Shown one piece after another: positions 5,558 through 12,757 of a stretch of 12,757 nucleotides of DNA. Positions within the stretch are counted from its first letter, which is position 1. Each line of letters starts with the position of its first letter. The DNA is from PBB1 sp040400875. Its GTDB lineage: Bacteria; Pseudomonadota; Gammaproteobacteria; Burkholderiales; Burkholderiaceae_C. A program made the translations under genes and the position numbers. Where the stretch lies: contig JBBAPK010000052.1 of assembly GCA_040400875.1 (NCBI GenBank), forward strand, positions 1 to 12,757. Direction: 5' to 3'. The notes below the pieces were generated by a model. The model had not been told where the DNA came from. It saw nothing but the letters and a program-made list of their open reading frames with translations, and made no database searches.

Positions 5558-8500
5558 TCACTTGCTGCCGAGGCACTCTTTGGCGCTTTCCTTGCAGTTC
5601 TTGTCGCCGAAGCCCACCACCTCCACCGTCAGGATCGACGGCTTTTGCATGCCCTCAGCCGCTGCCGCCGCCTTGGCCGCCGCAGCCGCGCTGTTGGCAG
5701 CGTCTTCACTGGCCTTCGAGGTGTTGGTCGTGCCGCCCGAACTGGCCACCGAGGCGGCCAAGCTGCCTGAGGTGGCCACCGGCACACCGGTGGAATTGCC
5801 AGCCGATGAGATGTTGCTGGCGTTGAGCACCCGCTGCGCATTGATCAAAATGTTGCCGCCCGACTTGATGCCTGCCTCACCCGCATCGATGGTGCCTGCC
5901 GGAGCAAACAGATAGATATTGCCGGCTGTGGGCTCGGGCAAAGGTCCTAGGCCGTCAGGGTCGGATGTGAGCGTTTGAATGCCCTTGCCGACCGGGTTGG
6001 GCGGCAACTCCAGCGTGTAGCCGGTGGTCACCGTCGCGCCATCGATGGTGGTGGTCACCGGGGATTTCACACGGTTCACCGGCGACTGTTCTGTCTTGGC
6101 GCCCTTGCCCGCGTCGATGTCACCTTGCGACGAGTACAGCATCACGTCGCCACCGCGGGCGGTCAGCACCAGGCCTTGATTGATCACGAAACTGCCCGAC
6201 AGCACAGAACGGATCGAGCCACCCGCGTTGGTGACCATGCCCCAGGTGCGCGTGTTCGGCGGGCGATCGGTCAGGCCAGCGTAGATGTTGCCGTTGGGTG
6301 CCCACAAGTCGATGTCGCTGCCGCCATAGGTCTGGATCGATGTGCGGTCGCTGTAGATGCTGCCCTTGGCAACGGCCGACGCGTCTTGCGTGGTCGTGAC
6401 GGCCGAGGCCGTCATCAGCGGCGCACCCGATGTCGACAGGCTGGCGACCTGCACGTTTTGCGCGCTGGTGGTCGGCGCCGCCACCTCGTCAACCACAGAC
6501 TTCAACGCCGAAGCCAGCAACTGCGCCGAAGTGGCGTCAGCCGTACCGCTTTGCTGGGCCACCTGATACGCCTTGAGCGCGCGTGGTGCCTTGCTGTCCA
6601 GCTCGACAAACCGGGCATACACCGGGTTGGTCTTGGCCAGGGTGGCAATGTCAGACGCGGCCAGCACGCCGGCCGGGTCGGTGTCGAGCTTCAGCTGGTT
6701 GTACAGGCTGATGACCTGTGACGACGCCGAGTTCAACGCGATGATCTCGGCGTAGGCCGAGTCCATCTTTTGCAGGTCGACGTTGCCGTTCACACCGGCC
6801 ACCAGGGTGATGCGCGCACTTTCGGCGAAGGGCAGTTGCGTGTTTCCGTCGTTGCCGGTGGCCACCAGCCCACCGATGTCACCCGCCGAACCCTGCGCGA
6901 GCGTGGCGGTGCCCAGATCCACATTGCGGCCTGCCTGCAACAGCAGCCGCCCGGGCCCGGCGATCTCGAACGCCACCGGCGCGCGGAAATCACCGGTGTC
7001 TGCGCGCACCTCCGACACATCGTCCGGCTTCAGGTTTTGCATGCGCAACGCCACACCGACCACATCGACCCCTGCGCGCAGGCGTGCGGGGCCGGTCAAC
7101 ACGATCTCGGTGGCCGTGCCGCCTGTCAGGAAGCTGCCGTCGAGCGCCTGCAGTTCGAAGACATAAGGCGCCTCGACATCGTCGCGAGACACGATTCGAG
7201 CCTGGCTGCCCGACGGGCGCAGACCAGTGCGGCCGTCCAGTTGCCGCGCGCCGATGTTCGCCAAGGCAAAGTTGCCGCTGGGTGAAATCACGGTCGAAGG
7301 ATCGCGGTCGGAGCCGTAGAAGCCTACGTTCGACATCGATCCACCGGCCAGGAACGCCACCGTGGCCTTGGCAGACGGGAAGGTCGTCACCGCATCGATC
7401 AACGAGGGGCCCGCCATGTCGCCCTCGAAGGCCACCATCGACAGCGAGGCAGGGAACGCGCCCGGGGTGTCGGTGTGGGTCGAGTTGATCGGCGAGACAC
7501 GGTTGAAGGTCCGCCACGATGGCGCCAACACGGCCGCATAGGACAAATCGCCGCTCTTGGCCACCACGCCCGCACGGCTGTTCGCCGAGTAGCTGAAGAA
7601 GGTCGAGAAGCTGCCAGCATTTCCGAAGCTCGGGCCCGATGCCCGGTCCGATGCGTCCTTGGTCGCAATGAACATGGCCGTCGGATTGTTGACGCTTTGC
7701 AGCGCCAGCGAGCCGCCCGCCACCAGATCGATGTTCGCCTGCTCGGGCACCTCGCCGCTACTGGCGCCCATCAGGTAAAGCTGCGTGGCGCGGCCCACGC
7801 CGATGTCGCCAGCGGCCTCCACCCGGCCAGTTCCACGGCCCACCATGAACGCACTGCCGGCAACGTCGCCGCCGACCTGCACGGTCAGGTTGCCGCCACC
7901 TTGCACATCGACCTGGCGAGCACCGTCGGCATCCCGGTAAGTGCGCCCGGAGGTGGGCAGCATCGCAGCCAGGTTGCTGACGTTTGCGCCGGCAGTGATG
8001 TCGATGTCGCCGCCTGCCAGCGTGCCCACGCCCTGCTGGAAGCGGGGCCGATGACTCCACCAGTCGGTGGGCTGCAGCGCCGCAAACTGCGTGCTCGGCT
8101 GTCGCGGCCTGCGCAGCCACTCATTGACCCACAGGTCACCGCCTGAAGCCGTCGCGCCCACGAACGAGCCACCGGCACGAACCGAGATGGCGCCACCGTC
8201 GACGGCCCAGCGGTCGTAGCGCACCGCATCGCTTTCATCGGTGGCTGGCACGTTGGCCACATCGTCCGCGCCCACCCGGCCTGCGGTGTAGATCGTGGCA
8301 CCCACGTTATCGACCCGCACGTCTCCAGCCGCCGCCAGGTCGATTCGGCCAGTGCCGGTGCGCAACTTGGCATTGGCACCGGTGAGCAGCAACGATCCAC
8401 CGTCGGCGGCCACCGCATCGGCGCTCAGCGTCGCCAGCGGGTTGGCGGCGGCCAGATCGGCGCCCGCCACCAAGCGCATGTTCCAGGTGTCGCCATCCAA

Positions 8501-11500
8501 CAGATCATCGTTGGGCATGCCGATGGCCTGGCCGATCTTCAGGTTGCCAGCCGAGCGCACGGTCAGGGTGCCAGGCGCACCGCCCGCCAGCCATTGCGAA
8601 TCGGTCAGGTTCCAGGCGGTGTCGAGGTTGAGCGCACCGCTTGCCGTCACTTCGGTGCCACCGGTCACACGAGCGAGGGCCACCCAATCGCCGGCCAGCG
8701 CACCGCGTTCATCACGCAGATTGGCCACCAAGGCGGAGTTATCCGTCAGCATGAAGGCTTCATGGTCGGCCGCAAAGCCGGCAATGTCTGATCCGCCCAG
8801 GCTGCTGCCCGAAACGCTGTAGCTGCGGGTGGCCTCCAGATCGACGGTAGCCGCCTGGTCCCCATTGGCGCTGTAGCGCTTGACCGTGCCGGCCAGCGTG
8901 GCCGTGCGCATGGTGTTGCTGTCGTCACGGCCCACACCAAAGATCACTGAACCGGTGGGGCCGGCCTCACCTGCGCGCACATCGATGGTGGCAGCGCTGT
9001 CGAAGCTCAGCGCGCCATTGCGGGTGGACACTCGCACCTCGCCTCCACGCGCGCCCGCATCGCTGGCTTGCGCCAGAATCTGGCTGCCTGCGGCCAGAGT
9101 CAAGTCGCTGTCGGCGTACAGGTGCACGCGAGCTCCGCCCTTGGCGTCACCCGTGCCCACCGTGCCAGCGACCGTGATGCTGCCGTCGTCGGCCGACATG
9201 CCCACACGCCTGGCTGCCACCACATCACCCGCGCCCACGGCGATCGAACCACTGCGCAACCTCAGCTGCCGTTCTTCGGCAAAGCCGCCAGCATTCAAGG
9301 CCGTGTTGAGTGCCGAAAAGTCTGCCAGCGAGCCGAGGTCCAGCGACGCCGAACCCGAGCGCTCACCCGCGTTGGCCTGGCCAGCCAGCTCGCCCGCCAG
9401 CGCCAGGGCCGTGGCCTGAATGTTCACGCGGCCCGCCGCGCCACCCTCGGGCGCCGAAGACACGTCGACTCGCGCACCCGATTGCACATCAACCGCACCA
9501 CCAGACGCCAGCAGCGCGACCGATCCGCCGCCGGCGGTCACCACGGTGCCGTTGAAGTCCTTGGCAGCACCGCGCGCGTCGAGGAAGGCTCCAGAGCGCA
9601 GCGTCACACCATCGGCGTTGGTGGACACCACCGAAATTCCGCCCGAGCGTGCTGTCACCGCGGAGGCGATGTCCACGCCAGAGCCCTGCAGCTTGATGCG
9701 CCCGCCCAGATCGGCCGAAGCATCCGCTGCGCTGAGCGCGGTCACGCCGGCGTCAAGCGCGCCCAGGCTCAACCTGCCTTGCGACACCAAAGACTGATTC
9801 GACCCACCGCGGGCCAACAACTCAGGCGTTTGCAGCGCCAGCGTGCCGGTGGTTTGCAAGTCGCCTTGGCCTTCGCTGACCACGGCCTGCGTCGCATTCA
9901 CGACGGTGGATGCGAAACCTGAAATCGCCTTCGATCCGCCGCCGATCACCACGCGCTCGCCGCTCAGATTCAAGCTGCCAGCACCCACGCTGGCAGCCTC
10001 TGTTCGCGCGGAAGAGTTCAACCAGGTCAGCTCTTGCGCCGCAATCGATACCGCCGGTGCCAGCCCGTCGGTAGCAGCAACACCGCGCAACAGCGGGGTG
10101 TCGAGCGTCAGCCTGCCTGCGCTGGCCGAGCCTATCGTCGAGCTGCCAATCAAGTCCACCGCGCCATAGCCGCGCAGCACCAGTTCATCGAGCGACGCAA
10201 ACGCAGCCAGGTCGGCGTTGGACAGCACCAGCCCGCTCAGCGCACCCGTGGCGCGGGTGGTGTCACCCAGGTTCACCTGCTCCGAACTCAAGGCCAGCGA
10301 GCCGCCGGCACCGGAATCACCCCCAACGCGCAGCTGCCCACGGAGCTCGTTCGACCGCGTGGCATCGATCAGCACCGACTTGTCGGCGCTCAGGCTCGCA
10401 CCTGCTGCTACGCGCACAACACCGGTGGCATCGCTGGCGGTGCCGCGGTTCACCAGAGTCTGCTCGCCGCTGCTCAAACGCACCAGCGCGCCTGAAGCTT
10501 CGGTGGTGATCACCCCCGGCGCCTTGCCGCTGACCGAGCCCGAACCCGTCAGCGAACTGCCGGCGCGCACGTCGATGAGGTCGCTGGCCGCGATCATCAG
10601 CTCAGGCACTTGCACCGCTCCCACGCTTGAGTTGGCCACCAGCACCTCGGTGGCCCGGGTGGTGATGCGAATGCCGGTGTCGGTGTCTTCGCGCACGCCG
10701 CCAAGCAGCACGCTGCCATTCAGGTTGGACAGCGAATCGCCCGAAACCTTCAGGTAGCCCGCGCCCACCGAGGCGTTCGCCACCGAGTCGACCACCGCAA
10801 TGCGCTCGCCCGAAATGTCGATCTCGGCGATGCGTCCCTGGCCTTGGGTCGCAGACGTGCTGGCTCGGGTGGCGAACGAGCCCGCCAGCGACAAGGCCGT
10901 GGCGTTTTCTATCGTCAGCCGACCGGCATCCCATGGCGCACGGGGTGCGGCGACACGGCCACGCGCTGCCGCATCGGCAAAGAAGTCGGCGCCGCTCTGG
11001 GTGTAGTCAGACGAGCGCTTCACGGCCTCGCCCGGACTCACGACCACGCCCACGCTTTGCGACTCACGCACCGAAGTGCCAGCCGCGCTGCGAAAGCCTG
11101 CGGCCACCGTCTGGCCGTTGGCCAGGTAGGCCACCTGGCTGGGCTGCAGGTTGCGGTAGGTCGCAGCGGTGTTCAGCTCCACCAGGTAAGCGTCAGGCAA
11201 CAGCGCAAACCGTGCTGGCAGCAACACATAGTCGCCCGCTGGCACCAGCGTGCCCGAGCCGATGCTGATGCTGTCGTAGAGCGTGCCGTCACGCCCGTTG
11301 CCCAGCGCAAAGCCAAAGCCCGGGTCCTTCAGCGACTGTGTGTGGCTGTCGAACGGCAAAGCCGTCAGCTTGGCCTTGGGGATGATGGCAAAGGTGTTGT
11401 CGCGCAAGGTGATGTCGGTGTCGCCGCCGTTGCCGGCCACGAATTCGACCGCCATCACGTCACCGCCACCGCTCAGGTCGACCGACGCGCCCTGGCTCAC

Positions 11501-12757
11501 ATCTATGTTCGCGCCGCTGAACGCAATGGCCTTGCCCTTGGCGCTGACCGCTTCGAGGTTTGAGGGCGACGCCCCTTCGGTGTAGCGCCAGATCAGGCCG
11601 TTCAAGGTGGTACCGTACAGCACCGTCAGGTCGCCGCCCGACACCGCCGTCAGGCTGCCGTCTGCCAGCGTAAGCTGACTGCCCGCCAGCAGGTTGATCT
11701 CGCCTTGCGGTGCCGTCAGCCGACCCGCTTGGGTGATCGTGTCGGCTGCCAGCGTGACCGTGCCAGCAGCCGAATAGACGCTGCCCGGCGTGCGGTTGTT
11801 TTTTGCCACCGTGATGCTGCCGCCCGGCTTGAGTGAAGCACCCGGCTGGTCTTTCACCGACACCGTGAATTCGGTGCGCGTGGCCGGATACACCTGCGCG
11901 GCCACCAGCTCGATGTTGCCAGCACTGTTAAGGCCGCCAATCTGTCGGGAAAACTGCACTCCGCCTGCTTCGACCGAATCAAACGTCACCGGCCTGCCGA
12001 TGAGTTGGATGTCGCTGTCGCTCTCAATGTGTGTTGACTTCGCGCCATTGACCGCAAAGCTGCCATACAGGTTGACCGAGCCGGCCTTCACCGTCAGTTC
12101 ACCGTCACCGCGGCGTGTGGCCAACACTGGGCCGGCTGCACCGCCTACGACTTCGTACGTTGTGGGCTCACCCACAACCCGCTGCCTGGGCCCCAATGAC
12201 TGCCCTATCGACACTGTTGACGACGCCAGAAGCGTGGTCTTCGCACCAGCCGCCATGTCGATCAGGGGCGCATCCAGCCGAATCCCACGGTCGAACGTCA
12301 GCGTCGATTCACCTTGAAACTCGATTCGGTTTTCAGACTGCAGCCGCAGCTTCTCGAAGCCGGCGCCCGTCAGCGCAGCCACGTTCACCACGCCGTCAAC
12401 CGTCTCCACCGTCGCCTCGGCTGTGCCCGGCGCGGCTGTTGCGTCACCGCCATTGGCCCTGACCACGATGCGCCTGTCCGCTGGCCTGAGCGGCTGTCTG
12501 TCGGGCGCGTTCAACTCCAGCGCGAAGCTGCCGCCAGCGGCAGTTGCCGAGCCACCTTGGGCCAGCATTTGGCCGTTGAGCACAGCCGCGCCCTGCGACT
12601 TGACGATCACATTGCCTGCGTGGCCATCGAGCACCTTGCGCGTGGCCGCCATCGCATTGGTACCGACGAAGTCCACCGTCTGGTTGACACCGCTGACGTC
12701 GATCACTGCGCCGTCGTCGATTTGCACGCCCGCGTTCTTCGCGGTCACGGTCACGGT
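5558..12757 (-). CDS. Filamentous-haemagglutinin-like giant exoprotein (DUF3739 type), N-terminus beyond window
   Basis: The frame is open from the right edge to the TGA at 5560-5558, giving about 2,399 residues. The missing 5' part should hold the signal peptide and two-partner-secretion domain. A GTG at 12754 is internal, not the start. Nearly all of it is Gly/Ala/Ser/Val-rich short beta-strand repeats of the type GG(D/N)(L/I)xVxAGxxVxL, expected of a right-handed beta-helix fibre. Family landmarks include VDFVGTNAMAATRKVLDG near the right edge, AGDYVLLPARFALLPDAYLV (~11181-11240) and DWWSHRPRFQQGVGTLAGGD (~8005-8065). The C-terminal block is DUF3739-like, with AGNIYLFAPAGTIDAGEAGI. Related TPS proteins are exported through the inner membrane by Sec and through the outer membrane by a TpsB/FhaC-type pore, and act in adhesion or interbacterial contact. 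Only two cysteines occur, both at the very C-terminus. No TpsB gene lies in this window. Adhesin function is by family only. Confidence 0.9.
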   Translation of the reverse strand, partial: TVTVTAKNAGVQIDDGAVIDVSGVNQTVDFVGTNAMAATRKVLDGHAGNVIVKSQGAAVLNGQMLAQGGSATAAGGSFALELNAPDRQPLRPADRRIVVRANGGDATAAPGTAEATVETVDGVVNVAALTGAGFEKLRLQSENRIEFQGESTLTFDRGIRLDAPLIDMAAGAKTTLLASSTVSIGQSLGPRQRVVGEPTTYEVVGGAAGPVLATRRGDGELTVKAGSVNLYGSFAVNGAKSTHIESDSDIQLIGRPVTFDSVEAGGVQFSRQIGGLNSAGNIELVAAQVYPATRTEFTVSVKDQPGASLKPGGSITVAKNNRTPGSVYSAAGTVTLAADTITQAGRLTAPQGEINLLAGSQLTLADGSLTAVSGGDLTVLYGTTLNGLIWRYTEGASPSNLEAVSAKGKAIAFSGANIDVSQGASVDLSGGGDVMAVEFVAGNGGDTDITLRDNTFAIIPKAKLTALPFDSHTQSLKDPGFGFALGNGRDGTLYDSISIGSGTLVPAGDYVLLPARFALLPDAYLVELNTAATYRNLQPSQVAYLANGQTVAAGFRSAAGTSVRESQSVGVVVSPGEAVKRSSDYTQSGADFFADAAARGRVAAPRAPWDAGRLTIENATALSLAGSFATRASTSATQGQGRIAEIDISGERIAVVDSVANASVGAGYLKVSGDSLSNLNGSVLLGGVREDTDTGIRITTRATEVLVANSSVGAVQVPELMIAASDLIDVRAGSSLTGSGSVSGKAPGVITTEASGALVRLSSGEQTLVNRGTASDATGVVRVAAGASLSADKSVLIDATRSNELRGQLRVGGDSGAGGSLALSSEQVNLGDTTRATGALSGLVLSNADLAAFASLDELVLRGYGAVDLIGSSTIGSASAGRLTLDTPLLRGVAATDGLAPAVSIAAQELTWLNSSARTEAASVGAGSLNLSGERVVIGGGSKAISGFASTVVNATQAVVSEGQGDLQTTGTLALQTPELLARGGSNQSLVSQGRLSLGALDAGVTALSAADASADLGGRIKLQGSGVDIASAVTARSGGISVVSTNADGVTLRSGAFLDARGAAKDFNGTVVTAGGGSVALLASGGAVDVQSGARVDVSSAPEGGAAGRVNIQATALALAGELAGQANAGERSGSASLDLGSLADFSALNTALNAGGFAEERQLRLRSGSIAVGAGDVVAARRVGMSADDGSITVAGTVGTGDAKGGARVHLYADSDLTLAAGSQILAQASDAGARGGEVRVSTRNGALSFDSAATIDVRAGEAGPTGSVIFGVGRDDSNTMRTATLAGTVKRYSANGDQAATVDLEATRSYSVSGSSLGGSDIAGFAADHEAFMLTDNSALVANLRDERGALAGDWVALARVTGGTEVTASGALNLDTAWNLTDSQWLAGGAPGTLTVRSAGNLKIGQAIGMPNDDLLDGDTWNMRLVAGADLAAANPLATLSADAVAADGGSLLLTGANAKLRTGTGRIDLAAAGDVRVDNVGATIYTAGRVGADDVANVPATDESDAVRYDRWAVDGGAISVRAGGSFVGATASGGDLWVNEWLRRPRQPSTQFAALQPTDWWSHRPRFQQGVGTLAGGDIDITAGANVSNLAAMLPTSGRTYRDADGARQVDVQGGGNLTVQVGGDVAGSAFMVGRGTGRVEAAGDIGVGRATQLYLMGASSGEVPEQANIDLVAGGSLALQSVNNPTAMFIATKDASDRASGPSFGNAGSFSTFFSYSANSRAGVVAKSGDLSYAAVLAPSWRTFNRVSPINSTHTDTPGAFPASLSMVAFEGDMAGPSLIDAVTTFPSAKATVAFLAGGSMSNVGFYGSDRDPSTVISPSGNFALANIGARQLDGRTGLRPSGSQARIVSRDDVEAPYVFELQALDGSFLTGGTATEIVLTGPARLRAGVDVVGVALRMQNLKPDDVSEVRADTGDFRAPVAFEIAGPGRLLLQAGRNVDLGTATLAQGSAGDIGGLVATGNDGNTQLPFAESARITLVAGVNGNVDLQKMDSAYAEIIALNSASSQVISLYNQLKLDTDPAGVLAASDIATLAKTNPVYARFVELDSKAPRALKAYQVAQQSGTADATSAQLLASALKSVVDEVAAPTTSAQNVQVASLSTSGAPLMTASAVTTTQDASAVAKGSIYSDRTSIQTYGGSDIDLWAPNGNIYAGLTDRPPNTRTWGMVTNAGGSIRSVLSGSFVINQGLVLTARGGDVMLYSSQGDIDAGKGAKTEQSPVNRVKSPVTTTIDGATVTTGYTLELPPNPVGKGIQTLTSDPDGLGPLPEPTAGNIYLFAPAGTIDAGEAGIKSGGNILINAQRVLNASNISSAGNSTGVPVATSGSLAASVASSGGTTNTSKASEDAANSAAAAAKAAAAAEGMQKPSILTVEVVGFGDKNCKESAKECLGSK
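5561..6370 (-). other. DUF3739-like C-terminal region of the exoprotein
   Basis: From about IYSDRTSIQTYGGSDIDLW to the end, the exoprotein carries the conserved C-terminal block I associate with DUF3739 (VreARI-associated filamentous haemagglutinins): APNGNIYAG, GDVMLYSSQGDIDAGKG, then AGNIYLFAPAGTIDAGEAGI and LINAQRVLNASNISSAGNS. A Ser/Thr-rich stretch follows, then an alanine-rich, probably helical stretch (NSAAAAAKAAAAAEG, ~5655-5700). The tail ends ILTVEVVGFGDKNCKESA and KECLGSK. Boundaries are by eye. Confidence 0.75.
5573..5596 (-). other. C-terminal cysteine pair CKESAKEC of the exoprotein
   Basis: The codons at 5594-5596 and 5573-5575 are both TGC and in frame, spaced by six residues, four residues from the end of the protein. 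By reading through the whole visible protein I found no other cysteine. In the HMW1 adhesin of Haemophilus influenzae a C-terminal disulfide loop is known to hold the protein on its outer-membrane pore; the same role here is inference. Confidence 0.7.
6476..6766 (-). other. Helical insert interrupting the beta-helix repeats
   Basis: The segment from MDSAYAEIIALNSASSQVI to LASALKSVVDEVAAP lacks the Gly-rich strand pattern of its flanks and instead shows heptad-like hydrophobic spacing with many Ala, Leu, Lys and Asp residues. It is probably an alpha-helical subdomain projecting from, or capping, the fibre just before the DUF3739-like end. Similar helical segments occur near this place in related proteins as I recall them; function unknown. 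Confidence 0.55.

Noticed and set aside
12104..12112. In-frame RGD tripeptide in the exoprotein, as in the integrin-binding site of Bordetella FHA
   Set aside because: A single tripeptide in about 2,400 residues is expected by chance, and nothing else suggests an animal host.
12752..12754. GTG at 12754 as the start of the exoprotein
   Set aside because: The frame continues to the window edge, the first residues are mid-strand repeat, and no signal peptide or secretion domain follows.

Overview
The window is a GC-rich, almost completely coding stretch in which all six recognisable genes lie on the minus strand. High GC, dense codirectional genes and the protein families point to a Gram-negative proteobacterium, most likely a betaproteobacterium of the Burkholderiales. 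That placement is inferred from style and gene content, not from a marker gene.

In transcription order (right to left) the genes are: (1) the C-terminal ~2,400 residues of a very large filamentous-haemagglutinin-like exoprotein of the DUF3739 type, whose N-terminus lies beyond the right edge (5558-12757); (2) a GT4-type glycosyltransferase starting 4 bases after the exoprotein stop (4372-5553); (3) a secreted or membrane fusion of a DUF2341 module, a LamG/concanavalin-like module and an ExbB/TolQ proton channel (2553-4292); (4) ExbD (2135-2539); (5) a TonB-like energy transducer (1436-2113); (6) a Porin_5-type putative porin whose C-terminus runs off the left edge (1-1412). Gaps are 4, 79, 13, 21 and 23 bases, so genes 3-6 are almost certainly one operon and genes 1-2 are probably translationally coupled to each other. 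The 79-base gap (4293-4371) is the only non-coding stretch of note. It holds a 7-bp-stem hairpin and no convincing terminator. No stretch over 300 bases lacks a gene, and I saw no tRNA, rRNA, CRISPR, IS element or phage gene.

Working model (inference): a two-partner-secretion exoprotein is made together with a glycosyltransferase that may modify it or another surface glycan. An inner-membrane ExbB-ExbD-TonB motor is made alongside, with an ExbB subunit that carries a large periplasmic lectin-like head, plus an outer-membrane porin. The closest known arrangement I recall is the P. aeruginosa PUMA3 (VreARI) regulon, where the exoprotein PdtA and its transporter PdtB neighbour exbB2/exbD2/tonB-like genes; DUF3739 is annotated as associated with VreARI. 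What the motor energises is not established by the sequence. The exoprotein's only two visible cysteines form a C-terminal CKESAKEC motif, reminiscent of the disulfide loop that tethers the HMW1 adhesin to the cell surface.
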